From positions 54,192 through 118,191 of the forward strand of contig JAKDJD010000003.1 of NCBI GenBank assembly GCA_030454085.1: a stretch of DNA of 64,000 nt. The letters are read 5' to 3'. Below, piece after piece: positions 24,243 to 34,480 of this stretch. The stretch is from Kocuria sp. GTDB lineage: Bacteria > Actinomycetota > Actinomycetes > Actinomycetales > Micrococcaceae. Under the pieces are notes generated by a model. The model did no database searches, was not told where the DNA came from, and worked only from the letters and a program-made list of their open reading frames with translations. Position 1 is the stretch's first letter; each line of letters opens with the position of its first letter. The translations under genes and the position numbers were made by a program.

Positions 24243-25166
24243 CTAGGAGCCAGCGCGGGTCGGCGCGAGTTCCGTGAGTATCGATGTCAGGACGAGGCGT
24301 GCGATGTCTTCCCGCTCTGACGTCACACTCCAACAAGAGGCCAGGAAGTCCCCGACCTCATCCCACTGGCCCGCGCTCGGACCGATGTCGGGCCCGCCCA
24401 AGTCCGGTGCCGAGGGCAGGCCCAGCCTGGCCTCGACCACCAGGAGCGCCGGGTCGCAATATCCGGTCCCCTCACCATCCATTTGCCGATAGGTTCCGTC
24501 GCCATCTTCGGCAAAGTTGGCAGGGTTCATATCGCCGCACCACATGACCGACAGCGCCGGGTCCAGAAATTTCCTGAGTTGGTCATCGGTGATACCCGCC
24601 TGCCGTGCCAGCCCCAAAGACGGCAGCGCCCCTGGGCAGCCTTTCGCCGCGGACACCGGATCCGACCGGCCTATTGAGTCACGGAACTCTTGCGCGGCCG
24701 GGGAGGTGGCAGGCACCACCAGGTCTGGCCAGGACCGGGCCCACCTCACCAGGTCCTCGGCGGAATACTGCTGGCCCGACCGAACGCCCAGGTCCTCGTG
24801 GATGAGTACCCTGGCTTCGTCGTCGTAGGCCAGGACTGCGGCCGCCCCGGGAAGCACCTTGGCTCCGAATTTGGCGCGCAAGTAACCGAAGCCGCTCGCA
24901 TTTCGCGCTGAGTCCCTGCGCCGAAAATGTTTGAGAACCACTGACCGTTGCCTCGATCGACAGCGCGCCACGATGGAACGGGGTGTCGCGGACAGTACCT
25001 CAATGGAGTCGATGGCCCCACCCAACCGTTCCGCGGCAATCATCCCGCCTCGACTCACGTGAAGTCGTGCCCGCGAACTCGACCACGCAACGAGCTCATC
25101 GAACCCCGTGAATACCGGGCAGTCCGTGGCGCCGGAACGGGCGGGGGAGAAGCTATGGTCGGTCAC
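24243..25166 (-). CDS. Kinase-like (aminoglycoside phosphotransferase-fold) protein of unknown substrate
   Basis: About 307 residues from a GTG preceded by [15 protein letters not shown] looks like the ATP-binding lysine strand of APH/choline-kinase folds, VLIHEDLG the following acidic segment, and [10 protein letters not shown] matches the catalytic loop H/C-G-D-x-x-x-x-N of this family with Cys in place of His. [15 protein letters not shown] occupies the metal-binding D-F/x-E region. It is divergent from miaB and convergent with recX. Substrate is unknown, and the His-to-Cys change makes kinase activity uncertain. The open frame extends upstream to 25301, but that part lies over the miaB start region. 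Confidence 0.65.
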   Translation of the reverse strand: MTDHSFSPARSGATDCPVFTGFDELVAWSSSRARLHVSRGGMIAAERLGGAIDSIEVLSATPRSIVARCRSRQRSVVLKHFRRRDSARNASGFGYLRAKFGAKVLPGAAAVLAYDDEARVLIHEDLGVRSGQQYSAEDLVRWARSWPDLVVPATSPAAQEFRDSIGRSDPVSAAKGCPGALPSLGLARQAGITDDQLRKFLDPALSVMWCGDMNPANFAEDGDGTYRQMDGEGTGYCDPALLVVEARLGLPSAPDLGGPDIGPSAGQWDEVGDFLASCWSVTSEREDIARLVLTSILTELAPTRAGS

Positions 25167-25273
25167 GCCTCCCAGAATACGGTGGATGCGTGTGCCCCGG
25201 GCAGGTCGAAGCGCCCCGGACCGGCTCCCGTGACCGACGTCAAGGTCGTCAGCGAGAGGTGCCCGGTGTCTTG

Positions 25274-25279
25274 TACGCT
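25274..25279 (+). promoter_or_regulatory. -10 hexamer for miaB
   Basis: TACGCT, 6 nt before the GTG start; leaderless arrangement. No Shine-Dalgarno is visible. Confidence 0.5.
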
Positions 25280-25285
25280 GACAGA

Positions 25286-26911
25286 GTGACTGCAAACCCA
25301 ACCGACGAAGACCGCCAGACGCCTGCGCCCGATGCCGAAGCGCCCATGCCGGGCATCGACGAGCAGACCGGAGAGCACCGCACCTACGAGGTCAGAACCT
25401 TCGGGTGCCAGATGAACGTGCACGACTCCGAGAGGATCTCCGGACTCCTCGAGTCGGCAGGATACGTCCCCTTCTCCGAGGCCTCGCTCTCCGAAGGCGA
25501 TGCGCCCGAGAAAGCAGCGTCGAAGGACACGCCCGACCTGGTCGTATTCAACACGTGTGCCGTTCGCGAGAATGCGGACAACAAGCTGTATGGCAACCTG
25601 GGGAACCTCGCGCCCACGAAGCGCGAGAACAAGGGCATGCAGATCGCCGTCGGCGGCTGCCTGGCACAGAAGGACCAGAACACGATCGTGGAGAAGGCCC
25701 CCTGGGTCGACGTCGTGTTCGGCACGCACAACATCGGTTCGTTGCCGGCCCTGCTCGAACGTTCGCGGCACAACGAAGAAGCTGCCACCGAACTCCTCGA
25801 GTCCCTGGAAGTGTTCCCGTCCACGTTGCCGACCAAGCGGGACTCGGTCTATTCCGGGTGGGTTTCCATCTCCGTCGGATGCAACAACACCTGCACGTTC
25901 TGCATCGTGCCGTCCCTCCGGGGCAAGGAGAAGGACCGTCGCCCCGGAGACATTCTCACGGAAGTACAGGCCCTGGTCGACGACGGCGCGATCGAGGTGA
26001 CCCTCCTGGGCCAGAACGTGAATTCCTACGGCGTCGAATTCGGCGACCGCGAGGCCTTCTCGAAACTACTGCGAGCCTGCGGGCAGATCGAAGGACTCGA
26101 GCGGGTCCGATTCACCAGTCCGCACCCCGCCGCATTCACCGACGACGTCATCGACGCCATGGCGGAGACACCCAACGTCATGCCCGTGCTGCACATGCCC
26201 CTCCAGTCGGGATCGGACAAGGTGCTCAAGGACATGCGTCGGTCCTACCGCTCCAAGAAGTTCCTGGGGATCCTGGACAAGGTCCGGGAACGGATCCCGC
26301 ACGCCGCGATCACCACGGACATCATCGTCGGGTTCCCGGGGGAGACGGAGGAGGACTTCCAGGCCACCCTGGATGTCGTCGAGAAGTCCCGCTTCTCCTC
26401 CGCATTCACCTTCCAGTACTCGATCCGGCCGGGAACTCCCGCGGGCGAGATGGAAAACCAGGTGCCCAAGGAAGTCGTCCAGGAACGGTACGAGAGGTTG
26501 ACTGCCCTCCAGGACCGCATCAGCCGCGAGGAGAACGAGCGACTGATCGGTACCCAGGTCGAGGTCATGGTCAGCGCCGCAACGGGACGCAAGAGCGGTG
26601 AGACGCACCGTCTGTCGGGTCGGAGCAAGGACCAGCGCCTCGTTCATTTCTCGGTACCCGCTGGGGCGGAGTCGCCGAGGCCCGGCGACCTCGTGACCGT
26701 CACGATCACGGAGGCCGCTCCATTCCACGTGATCTCGGACCCGGCATCGGCTTCCCCGGCCGATTACTCCGTTCGGCGTTCCCGCGCCGGCGACGCGTGG
26801 GATCGTGCCCAAGCGGAATCCTGTGGAACGGGCGGCGGCAAACCGGGGACCACCCTTCTGGGCATGCCATCGATACCTGGCCGGTCGTCGACCCTCACCG
26901 GCGCTCGGTAG
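25286..26911 (+). CDS. miaB: tRNA-2-methylthio-N6-dimethylallyladenosine synthase
   Basis: Radical-SAM methylthiotransferase acting on i6A37 of tRNA, the product of MiaA next door. 541 residues. The N-terminal MTTase domain has Cys in [20 protein letters not shown] and GGCLAQKD. The radical SAM CxxxCxxC motif is [22 protein letters not shown] domain follows near 420-480. The last 50 residues are a low-complexity extension. GTG 25286 is chosen because a -10 hexamer lies 6 nt upstream; ATG 25346 is the alternative. Confidence 0.95.
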   Translation: MTANPTDEDRQTPAPDAEAPMPGIDEQTGEHRTYEVRTFGCQMNVHDSERISGLLESAGYVPFSEASLSEGDAPEKAASKDTPDLVVFNTCAVRENADNKLYGNLGNLAPTKRENKGMQIAVGGCLAQKDQNTIVEKAPWVDVVFGTHNIGSLPALLERSRHNEEAATELLESLEVFPSTLPTKRDSVYSGWVSISVGCNNTCTFCIVPSLRGKEKDRRPGDILTEVQALVDDGAIEVTLLGQNVNSYGVEFGDREAFSKLLRACGQIEGLERVRFTSPHPAAFTDDVIDAMAETPNVMPVLHMPLQSGSDKVLKDMRRSYRSKKFLGILDKVRERIPHAAITTDIIVGFPGETEEDFQATLDVVEKSRFSSAFTFQYSIRPGTPAGEMENQVPKEVVQERYERLTALQDRISREENERLIGTQVEVMVSAATGRKSGETHRLSGRSKDQRLVHFSVPAGAESPRPGDLVTVTITEAAPFHVISDPASASPADYSVRRSRAGDAWDRAQAESCGTGGGKPGTTLLGMPSIPGRSSTLTGAR

Positions 26912-26940
26912 CGGTGGCCGGTTCGATTCGTCACGCCGCC

Positions 26941-27900
26941 ATGGAAAATGTGTCGGCGCCGCAGCGAACAAGTGACGATGGTTTGCCCGTTCTCCCGGTG
27001 CTTGCCGTGGTCGGCCCCACAGGCACGGGCAAATCGGACCTCGCCGTGGCCTTGGCCCACGCCCTGCACGGTGAAGTGATCAACGCTGACTCGATGCAGT
27101 TCTACCGTGGCATGGACATCGGTACCGCAAAAGTGCCCGCGGCCGAGCGGGGCGGCGTGCCGCATCACCTTCTGGACACGCTCGATATTCGGGAAGAGGC
27201 CTCCGTGGCGGACTTCCAGCGGCGAGCGCGACAGGTTGTCGACGAGATCCGCGGCCGAGGCCGCGCCCCAATAATGGTCGGTGGCTCCGGGCTCTATGTC
27301 CGAGCCGCCCTCGATGTCCTGGACTTTCCCGGGACGGACCCGGTGGTCCGTGAGCGGCTCGAAACCGAGCTGGAGGCCCAGGGGCGCGGACCACTGCTCG
27401 CCCGGCTGATGAAGGTTGATCCGGAGTCGGCGGATCGCATCAAAGACGACCGCCGACTCGTGCGGGCACTCGAAGTGCACGAGGTCACCGGGCGCCCGTT
27501 CTCCTCCTACATGCCGAGGCGCGAGTACTTCCAGCCGGCCCTCCAGGTTGGCCTGGACGGCGACCGGGATGTGTTGCACGAGCGTCTCGCGACTCGCGTT
27601 CGCACCATGGTGCGGGATGGATTGCTCGATGAGGTTCGCCGCCTTGCGGACCATGGCCTCCGCGAGGGCAAGACCGCGCCGCGTGCGGTGGGGTACTCGC
27701 AGTTTCTCCGCGTCGTCGAGGGAACGACGTCGATCGAGACGGCGATCGAGGAAACCGTCGTCGCGACCCGCCAACTGGCTCGGCGCCAGAGCACCTGGTT
27801 CCGGGCCGATCCGAGGATTCATTGGCTGGATTTCTCGGACCCCTTGGACGAGAACGTGGCGCGTGTGGTTGAGCTGTTCCGTCGGACGGCGGCGGGTTAA
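26941..27900 (+). CDS. miaA: tRNA dimethylallyltransferase
   Basis: Adds dimethylallyl to A37 of UNN-reading tRNAs. About 319 residues. P-loop [29 protein letters not shown] and RAVGYSQF are typical. The start is uncertain: ATG 26941 has no clear ribosome binding site, while a GTG at 26914, only 2 nt past the miaB stop, would be translationally coupled and add 9 residues. It supplies the substrate of MiaB. Confidence 0.93.
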   Translation: MENVSAPQRTSDDGLPVLPVLAVVGPTGTGKSDLAVALAHALHGEVINADSMQFYRGMDIGTAKVPAAERGGVPHHLLDTLDIREEASVADFQRRARQVVDEIRGRGRAPIMVGGSGLYVRAALDVLDFPGTDPVVRERLETELEAQGRGPLLARLMKVDPESADRIKDDRRLVRALEVHEVTGRPFSSYMPRREYFQPALQVGLDGDRDVLHERLATRVRTMVRDGLLDEVRRLADHGLREGKTAPRAVGYSQFLRVVEGTTSIETAIEETVVATRQLARRQSTWFRADPRIHWLDFSDPLDENVARVVELFRRTAAG

Positions 27901-27903
27901 ACT
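27898..27903 (+). promoter_or_regulatory. -10 hexamer for dapF, overlapping the miaA stop
   Basis: TAAACT, 6 nt before a GTG. The hexamer includes the TAA stop codon of miaA. Confidence 0.5.
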
Positions 27904-27909
27904 GGAATG

Positions 27910-28920
27910 GTGACTTCTCATCGAACCGCTGCACCCGATCACTCCGTCGAAGAATCTGCCGCCCCTGGTGCCGCCGTCCACCAGACCGAGTCCGCGGGGG
28001 AGGACTCCCCGTGGGGTGAGCTGTCCGGCATGAGCCTGACGAAAGGACACGGAACGGGCAATGATTTCGTGCTGTTGACCGATGCGGAGGGGCGACTCTC
28101 TCTGGAGGGTTCCCTCGTCGAATCGGTGTGCGACCGTCACCGCGGTATCGGGGCGGACGGACTGATCCGAGCCATCCGGTCGGAGGAGCTGCCCGAAGGC
28201 AGGCAAGTGCTGGAAACCTCGCCCGACGCCGAGTGGTTCATGGACTACCGCAACGCGGACGGGTCTTTGTCGGAAATGTGCGGCAACGGTGTGCGGGTGT
28301 TCGTCCACTACCTCCTGACGGAGGGCATCGTGTCTGTCGAATCGGGCCAGAGCCTGACCATCGGGACCCGGGGAGGGGCGAAGGTCGTGGCCAAGGTCGA
28401 GGACGGTTACGCGGTCGATATGGGACCGTGGGGGTTCATCCATGGCGATGAAGCACGAGACTCGGGTTCGGACAGCCTCGTGACGGCTCGCGGGCTGAGG
28501 ACACCCCGCCCCGGCCTGTCGATCACCATGGGCAATCCGCACACGGTGGTCGCCCTGGCTGGCGAGGAGAAGCTCGGTAAGCTCGGGCTCGACGAGGTCC
28601 CGAATGTGCGTCCGGTTCCGCCCCAGGGGACCAACGTCGAGTTCGTGGTTCCGGTCGACTCCGAGGACAACGACACCATCGGCCGCATTGCGATGAGGGT
28701 CCACGAACGCGGTGTGGGCGAGACCCAATCCTGCGGCACCGGGGCTTGTGCGGCGGCTGCGGCGACTCGCTTCTGGGCGGGCGACGACGCGCCCGATGAA
28801 TGGGTCGTCGAGGTGCCCGGAGGCGCGGTAGGAGCAACATTCGTCATGGCCCCGGACGAGCTGGAACACGTGGTCCTGTCCGGACCGGCCGTCCTGGTCG
28901 GAAAGGTTGTTCTCGGCTAG
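27910..28920 (+). CDS. dapF: Diaminopimelate epimerase
   Basis: Converts LL-DAP to meso-DAP for lysine and peptidoglycan. The two catalytic cysteines lie in SEMCGNGVRVF and TQSCGTGACA; KGHGTGNDFVL is the usual N-terminal signature. About 40 non-conserved residues precede that signature; an internal ATG at 28030 with GGTGAG upstream would remove them. The leaderless GTG at 27910 is preferred because of the -10 hexamer; ATG 27907 is only 3 nt from the hexamer. The stop TAG shares CTAG with the convergent methyltransferase. Confidence 0.94.
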   Translation: MTSHRTAAPDHSVEESAAPGAAVHQTESAGEDSPWGELSGMSLTKGHGTGNDFVLLTDAEGRLSLEGSLVESVCDRHRGIGADGLIRAIRSEELPEGRQVLETSPDAEWFMDYRNADGSLSEMCGNGVRVFVHYLLTEGIVSVESGQSLTIGTRGGAKVVAKVEDGYAVDMGPWGFIHGDEARDSGSDSLVTARGLRTPRPGLSITMGNPHTVVALAGEEKLGKLGLDEVPNVRPVPPQGTNVEFVVPVDSEDNDTIGRIAMRVHERGVGETQSCGTGACAAAAATRFWAGDDAPDEWVVEVPGGAVGATFVMAPDELEHVVLSGPAVLVGKVVLG

Positions 28921-29534
28921 ACTTCCCGGGCGGGTCCCCGCCGGACCTCGATGACACGAAACCCCTTGGCCGTGGCATATCGATGGACGGCGAACTCCGT
29001 ACCCAGGTTCTGGGCCAACCACGGAATCAGAGAATCCGCGCCGAGGTTCTTCTGGACCACGAGGTAGGCCGAGCCCCCGGCCGAGAGCCTGGGCAACCAG
29101 GTCATCAGGATGTCGTGCAGAACGTCCTTACCCACGCGAATGGGCGGGTTGGACCAGATGGTGTCGAAGCTCAGACCGGGGTCGACGTCGTCGGGCAGAG
29201 CAGTCGAGATGGTGTCCAGTCCCATCGAGGCCGCATTGCGCCGAGTCAGTTCGATACTCCGCTGATTGACATCGACACCAAGGACCCGGGCACCGGGTCT
29301 CCTGAGCGCCAGGGCCAGGGTGATCGGCCCCCAGCCGCAACCTATGTCGAGGAGGGAATTTCCTCGTGGTTCGGGTGCTTCTCTGAGGAGAACCGCGGTT
29401 CCCTTGTCGAGTCCCTTGGGACTGAAAACACCCGATGCCGTGACGAGGTGTCTTTCGGAGCCCTCGAGCTCGACGGTCAGGGGTCGGGGTGTCAGCCCGT
29501 CCTCGTGGTGGGAGGAAAAGTAGTGCTCGGCCAT
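28917..29534 (-). CDS. RsmC-like class I SAM-dependent methyltransferase
   Basis: 205 residues of the MTS (methyltransferase small) family. Motif I is LLDIGCGWGPITLAL, VDVNQRSIELTRRNA follows, and the catalytic-type SNPPIRVGK is intact. The N-P-P-I signature fits guanine-N2 methylation of rRNA as in RsmC/RlmG, though the exact target is unknown. ATG 29534 is chosen because MAEHYFSSHHEDG starts the conserved region; a TAAAAT hexamer lies 8 nt upstream. Its stop overlaps the dapF stop by CTAG. Confidence 0.85.
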   Translation of the reverse strand: MAEHYFSSHHEDGLTPRPLTVELEGSERHLVTASGVFSPKGLDKGTAVLLREAPEPRGNSLLDIGCGWGPITLALALRRPGARVLGVDVNQRSIELTRRNAASMGLDTISTALPDDVDPGLSFDTIWSNPPIRVGKDVLHDILMTWLPRLSAGGSAYLVVQKNLGADSLIPWLAQNLGTEFAVHRYATAKGFRVIEVRRGPAREV

Positions 29535-29710
29535 GAAGAGCGATTTTACGGCATGAGCGGACCTGCGGGACCCGACCGAAAGCAGACCGCCACTGCTCCG
29601 GGCGGTCATCCACAGATCGACGCGCGCCACGGTGCACGACTTGGCGACGCGGATAGAATTGCAGAAGACGACGTCGCCGGAAAGGCGCGCGTTACCCCAA
29701 GAAAGGCACT

Positions 29711-31267
29711 ATGCCCCAGAACGAAACCACAGGTTCCGCGGACCAGGGCGGTTCGCGGCCGACCGATGCCCAGCTCAGGGCCAGCGTGGATCGAGTCCTC
29801 GGTCGATTCTCCGCCGAAGAAGAACACGAGGAAGCGATCCTCGATCGCAAAGCCCCTGAACTGGCCCGCGAGGGCAGGGAACTGACCGCTGCAGACGGCG
29901 ACCAGCAGGAACTGGAAGAACGTCGCGCGTTGCGCCGCGTCCAGGGTCTCTCCACGGAGCTCGAGGACGTTACCGAGGTGGAATACCGCCAACTGCGGCT
30001 CGAGAAGGTCGTTCTCGCTGGTATCTGGTCGGAAGGAACGCAGGCCGAAGCGGAGAACTCACTGCGGGAGCTGGCCGCGCTCGCCGAGACCGCCGGCTCC
30101 GAGGTGCGCGACGGCCTGGTCCAGCGTCGACTCAAGCCCGATCCGGGGACATTCCTGGGATCGGGCAAGGCCCAGGAACTTCGGGAGATCGTCCAATCGA
30201 CCGGCTCGGACACGGTCATCATCGATTCCGAACTCGCGCCCTCCCAGCGTCGTGCCCTTGAGGACATCGTCAAGGTCAAGGTCATCGACCGGACGTCGTT
30301 GATCCTCGACATCTTCGCCCAGCATGCCAAGTCACGAGAGGGAAAGGCCCAGGTCGAGCTCGCACAGCTCGAGTACTTGCTGCCCCGACTCCGTGGCTGG
30401 GGCGATTCCATGTCCCGGCAGGCCGGTGGTCGTGCCGCGGGCGGTGAAGGCATCGGCTCCCGTGGGCCCGGTGAGACCAAGATCGAACTGGACCGGCGTC
30501 GTATTCGTTCCCGCATGGCGAAGCTGCGGCGCGAGATCGCGGCGATGAAACCGGCCCGAGAGACCAAACGGCAGAATCGTCGTCGCAACCATGTTCCTTC
30601 AGTCGCGATCGCCGGGTACACCAACGCCGGGAAGTCCTCGCTGCTCAACAGGCTCACGGATGCCGGCGTGCTCGTCGAGAACGCGCTGTTTGCGACCCTG
30701 GACCCGACCGTCCGCAAGGCTGTGACCCCTGATGGAATTGGCTACACGCTCTCGGACACCGTGGGTTTCGTGCGCTCTCTGCCGACGCAGCTGGTCGAGG
30801 CCTTCCGATCCACGTTGGAGGAAGTCGCGGATTCCGACGTCATCCTGCACGTCGTCGACGTCTCCCACCCCGAGCCCGAGGGCCAGATCCGAGCGGTTCG
30901 CGACGTGCTGGCCGATGTGGATGCCCACGACGTTCCGGAAATCATCGTGCTCAACAAGGCCGACGCGGCCGATCCTTATGTCGTTGAGCGTCTGCGCCAG
31001 CGGGAACCCCGACACGCCGTCGTCTCGGCTCGTACCGGAGAAGGGATCGAAGAGCTCAAACAGCTGATCTCGGACACCATTCCGAGGCCGGACGTTCGAC
31101 TCGAGCTCCTGGTGCCCTACTCCCACGGAGAGGTTGTCTCGCGGTTGCACTCGTGGGATACCGAGATCCTCTCGACCGAGTTCGAAGAGGGTGGCACGCG
31201 GATGAGCGTTCTGGTCCGTCAGGATATGGCGGCAGAATTGCACGAATACACGATTTCTAACGCCTGA
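29711..31267 (+). CDS. hflX: GTPase HflX
   Basis: Ribosome-associated GTPase that splits stalled or hibernating 70S ribosomes. 518 residues. The N-terminal HflX domain (GTFLGSGKAQEL, DTVIIDSELAPSQRRALE) is followed by SRGPGETKIELDRRRIRSR, then the G domain with GYTNAGKSSLLN, DTVGFVRSLP and NKAD. AAGAAAGG lies 4 nt before the ATG. Confidence 0.95.
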   Translation: MPQNETTGSADQGGSRPTDAQLRASVDRVLGRFSAEEEHEEAILDRKAPELAREGRELTAADGDQQELEERRALRRVQGLSTELEDVTEVEYRQLRLEKVVLAGIWSEGTQAEAENSLRELAALAETAGSEVRDGLVQRRLKPDPGTFLGSGKAQELREIVQSTGSDTVIIDSELAPSQRRALEDIVKVKVIDRTSLILDIFAQHAKSREGKAQVELAQLEYLLPRLRGWGDSMSRQAGGRAAGGEGIGSRGPGETKIELDRRRIRSRMAKLRREIAAMKPARETKRQNRRRNHVPSVAIAGYTNAGKSSLLNRLTDAGVLVENALFATLDPTVRKAVTPDGIGYTLSDTVGFVRSLPTQLVEAFRSTLEEVADSDVILHVVDVSHPEPEGQIRAVRDVLADVDAHDVPEIIVLNKADAADPYVVERLRQREPRHAVVSARTGEGIEELKQLISDTIPRPDVRLELLVPYSHGEVVSRLHSWDTEILSTEFEEGGTRMSVLVRQDMAAELHEYTISNA

Positions 31268-31286
31268 ACTGTCGGAGGCTGGATTC

Positions 31287-33326
31287 ATGAATACTGCGCC
31301 GACGGGTGAGGAACCGGAGACGCTGCCGGGCGCCAAGGACGTCCTGGAGCTGCTGGACACCGCAGTCGACAGGACGGGCGGACAACGGCGTGACGGGCAG
31401 AGGCGCATGGCCGCCCACGTGGCGCAGGCTCTGGAGACGAACAAGCATTTGCTGGTTCAGGCCGGTACGGGAACGGGCAAGTCGTTGGCGTATTTGATTC
31501 CGGCGATCCGGCGCGCGATCGACGCCGAGTCCCCGATTGTGGTGGCAACCGCGACCTTGGCACTCCAGGCGCAGATCGTCACCCGAGACATGCCGCGCCT
31601 GCTCGAAACCTTGGACGACCAGCTCGAGCGCCCGGTCGACGTCGCCCTGCTCAAAGGGCGGAACAACTACGTGTGTCTGCACAAACTCGAGGGCGGGTAC
31701 CCCGAGGAAGAAGACCCTAACGCGCTCTTCTCCCTGAACTCCGAGGGGGCGTCCGCTTCTGGCCATCCGGATCGCGGTGGCACGGGACTCGCCGAGGAAA
31801 TCGTGCGTCTCCGCTCCTGGGCGGAAACGAGCGACACCGGAGACCGGGACGAGCTGTTGCCCGGGGTCAGCGACAAGGCGTGGAGACAGGTTTCCGTGAC
31901 CGCGTCAGAATGCCTCGGCCGCAAGTGCCCCCTGGTTGAGGAATGCTTCTCGGAACTGGCGCGACAGAAGGCCGGCGAGGCCGACATCGTCATCACCAAC
32001 CACGCGCTCCTGGCGATCAACGCCTTCGAAGGAATCGGTGTCCTTCCGGAGCATGACACCGTGATCGTCGATGAGGCCCATGAACTCGTCGATCGGGTCA
32101 CGGGTGCGGTGACCGGAGCGATTTCGCCCGTCATGGTGCGCTCCGCGGCCAGAGCGGTGCGCAAGCACACGAGCGCCTCGTACGACCCGCTGACCGCTGC
32201 CGCCGACGCATTGGACGCCGCCTCCACCGGGAAGCCCGCGGAGCTCATGGCACACGGTCTGACCCCGGATCTGCAGAGGGCCATGGAACTGGTGCGTGAC
32301 GCGAGCCGCGCGGCTTTGTCCGACACCAAGCCGGAAGGCAAAGACGCCGACGCCGGTCGACAGACTGCCCGAGCCCGGCTGACCGAGGTTCTCGAGCTGG
32401 CGGAGAGGACGCTCGGCGCCGACGGCAAGTACGAGGTCGTGTGGATCAGCCGAGTTGGGGGCTGGGAGCCGGGACGCGGCTACGTTGCGGCGGCCGATAC
32501 CGACCCGGCCACCATTCACGTGGCGCCGTTGTCGGTGGCTTCGAGGCTTCGGGAGGGCTTGTTCCAGGACCGTACGGTCGTCCTGACTTCGGCGACCCTC
32601 TCCATCGGTCACTCCTTCGACTCGGCGGCCGGATCGCTCGGTCTCAGAGGCGAGAAGGCGCCCGCGTGGGAGGGCCTCGATGTGGGCTCACCGTTCGACT
32701 ATCCCAAGCAGGGAATGCTGTATCTCGCCTCGGACCTGCCGAAACCGGCGCGGGGAGTTTCTGAGGAACAGCTCGAGCGGGTGCTCCAACTGGTCGAGGC
32801 CTCGGGCGGAGGGACCTTGGGGCTGTTCTCGTCCAAGCGAGGGGCCGAGCAGGCGGCCGAGTACGTGAGGAACAATTCTGACCTGGAGGTCCTCGTCCAG
32901 GGCGAATCCTCCTTGCGCGGGCTGGTCAAGGAATTCACGGAAGACGCCGATACCTGCCTGTTTGGGACCATGAGCTTGTGGCAGGGGGTCGATGTTCCGG
33001 GAGCGTCGTGTCGCCTGGTGATCATCGACCGGATCCCGTTTCCGCGTCCCGACGACCCGCTTTCCTCCGCACGGGCCAGGGCAGTGAGCCAGACCGGAGG
33101 GAATGGATTCATGGCTGTCTCGGCCTATCACGCGGCCATCAGGCTGGCCCAGGGGACCGGTCGGCTGATCCGTTCGCAAGAAGACCGCGGCGTCGTCGCC
33201 GTCCTGGATTCCAGACTCGCCACCGCACGCTACGGCGGGTTCCTGCGCAGCGCATTGCCCCCGTTGTGGACCACTGACAAGTTGCCGACGGTCACCGCGG
33301 CCCTGCGGAGGCTCGCCGCCGGTTGA
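31287..33326 (+). CDS. dinG: DinG-family ATP-dependent DNA helicase
   Basis: XPD/DinG superfamily-2 helicase of 679 residues. Walker A QAGTGTGKSLAYL is near residue 57, and the DEAH box is VIVDEAHELVD. Four cysteines (YVCLHK, ECLGRKCPLVEECF) form the expected 4Fe-4S site. The late motif QGTGRLIRSQEDRGVV is motif VI. It starts 19 nt after hflX with GGAGG upstream. No LexA box was seen near it. Confidence 0.93.
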   Translation: MNTAPTGEEPETLPGAKDVLELLDTAVDRTGGQRRDGQRRMAAHVAQALETNKHLLVQAGTGTGKSLAYLIPAIRRAIDAESPIVVATATLALQAQIVTRDMPRLLETLDDQLERPVDVALLKGRNNYVCLHKLEGGYPEEEDPNALFSLNSEGASASGHPDRGGTGLAEEIVRLRSWAETSDTGDRDELLPGVSDKAWRQVSVTASECLGRKCPLVEECFSELARQKAGEADIVITNHALLAINAFEGIGVLPEHDTVIVDEAHELVDRVTGAVTGAISPVMVRSAARAVRKHTSASYDPLTAAADALDAASTGKPAELMAHGLTPDLQRAMELVRDASRAALSDTKPEGKDADAGRQTARARLTEVLELAERTLGADGKYEVVWISRVGGWEPGRGYVAAADTDPATIHVAPLSVASRLREGLFQDRTVVLTSATLSIGHSFDSAAGSLGLRGEKAPAWEGLDVGSPFDYPKQGMLYLASDLPKPARGVSEEQLERVLQLVEASGGGTLGLFSSKRGAEQAAEYVRNNSDLEVLVQGESSLRGLVKEFTEDADTCLFGTMSLWQGVDVPGASCRLVIIDRIPFPRPDDPLSSARARAVSQTGGNGFMAVSAYHAAIRLAQGTGRLIRSQEDRGVVAVLDSRLATARYGGFLRSALPPLWTTDKLPTVTAALRRLAAG

Positions 33327-33330
33327 TTCC

Positions 33331-33374
33331 GGCCCGGTGCACGCTGACCGCGCGATGCGTACGCGCGCCGGGCC
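33331..33374. terminator. Branched hairpin between convergent dinG and lexA
   Basis: GGCCCGG (33331-33337) pairs with CCGGGCC (33368-33374), with an inner GCGCG/CGCGC stem. There is no T-tract. Confidence 0.35.
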
Positions 33375-33413
33375 CCCGCGCCCGGGACCGAGTGAAGCTG
33401 GCCGGGGCCGGAC

Positions 33414-34154
33414 TCACATCGAGCGCAGGACCGAAACGACCTTGCCCATGATCGTCGCGTGGTCTCCGAGAATCGGCTCGTACTGTCGGTTCTGAGGCAG
33501 CAACCAGGTGTGCCCGTCCCGTTGCCGGAAGGTCTTGACCGTGGCCTCGTCGTCCAACAGCGCCGCGACGATGTCGCCGTTCTCCGCGTCGCTCTGCTGA
33601 CGGACCACAACCCAGTCGCCGTCGCAGATCGCGGCCTCGACCATCGAGTCTCCTCGGACCTCGAGCATGAAGAGCTGGCCCTGGCCGACCAATTGACGGG
33701 GGAGGGCGACGACGTCGTCCACGTGCTGCTCAGCTGTGATGGGAACACCCGCGGCGATTCGGCCGACCAGCGGCACCTGGGCGGTTGCCCCATCCGGTTG
33801 GCTCTCCGGGAAGAGCGGCACGACCTTGTCGTTCGATTTTTCTCTTGATGGTTCCGCCACGGCCGGTTCCTGGGCCGTGGCGGCCGGGAACCGAGGACCC
33901 TCTTCACCCACGGGTGTTTCGCAAAGCACCTCGATGGCTCGCGGTCGTTTCGGATCGCGACGGATGAAGCCAAGGGCTTCCAACCGCGAGAGCTGATGGG
34001 TCACGCTCGACAGGCTGGACAGCCCGACCAGGTCGCCGATCTCTCGCATGGACGGCGGATAGCCGTGCGTCTCGACGGACGATGCAATCGCTTCGAGAAT
34101 TCTGCGCTGTCGCGGGGTGAGCGGCTTGGCCTGGTGAGGAAGCTGGGTGGCCAC
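33414..34154 (-). CDS. lexA: SOS repressor LexA
   Basis: 246 residues. N-terminal winged helix ([29 protein letters not shown]) and C-terminal S24 peptidase domain. The predicted autocleavage site is Ala135-Gly136 in GRIAAGVPI; catalytic Ser170 is in RGDSM and Lys207 in DEATVKTF. A linker of about 50 residues joins the domains. The GTG start has GGGAAGGA 8 nt upstream. It is transcribed away from the LysM gene, with LexA boxes in the shared gap. Confidence 0.96.
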   Translation of the reverse strand: MATQLPHQAKPLTPRQRRILEAIASSVETHGYPPSMREIGDLVGLSSLSSVTHQLSRLEALGFIRRDPKRPRAIEVLCETPVGEEGPRFPAATAQEPAVAEPSREKSNDKVVPLFPESQPDGATAQVPLVGRIAAGVPITAEQHVDDVVALPRQLVGQGQLFMLEVRGDSMVEAAICDGDWVVVRQQSDAENGDIVAALLDDEATVKTFRQRDGHTWLLPQNRQYEPILGDHATIMGKVVSVLRSM

Positions 34155-34363
34155 CGGTTCGTCCTTCCCTGGAGGTGCTTAAGTTGTCAGTCGCCCCGTG
34201 TGTACTGGAAATACGGCCCAGGCGACCACGATCATCGTGCCGTCGCCCGTTCGGATGCGGTTGCTGAAAGTCGCACCGAAGGAGTCCTCCCCAGAGGGAA
34301 TGCGATCCGGCCGGTACAACCGATTTGCTTTACCCCTCAGGCTAGGCCAGAGGAAGTGGCAAA

Positions 34364-34379
34364 TCAAACAAGTGTTCTA
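34364..34379. promoter_or_regulatory. Weaker LexA-like box in the lexA/LysM gap
   Basis: TCAAACAAGTGTTCTA differs from TCGAAC-N4-GTTCGA at two symmetric positions. Confidence 0.45.
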
Positions 34380-34426
34380 TTTTTCTCGACAGTGTTCGAA
34401 GACTTTGGTAGAACAGACGTACGAAC

Positions 34427-34442
34427 TCGAACATCTGTTCGA
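34427..34442. promoter_or_regulatory. Perfect LexA (SOS) box upstream of the LysM gene
   Basis: TCGAACATCTGTTCGA is an exact match to TCGAAC-N4-GTTCGA. It lies 38 nt before the LysM gene ATG, where a bound repressor would block the promoter. Confidence 0.85.
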
Positions 34443-34480
34443 ACTCTCATCACTCACGCCGAATACGAAGGGATCTTCGC

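Larger units (their letters stand above)
34155..34480. promoter_or_regulatory. Divergent lexA/LysM control region
   Basis: A 326-bp gap without a convincing gene. It is noticeably more A/T-rich toward the LysM side (34340-34480). It contains two LexA-box-like palindromes described separately. Short open frames crossing it lack ribosome binding sites and conserved character. Confidence 0.6.

Noticed and set aside
26764..29022. A 752-codon open frame on the minus strand opposite miaA-dapF
   Set aside because: Shadow of conserved plus-strand genes; no domain and no ribosome binding site.
34386..34399. TCGACAGTGTTCGA as a third LexA box in the lexA/LysM gap
   Set aside because: The half-sites are two bases too close for the 16-bp consensus.
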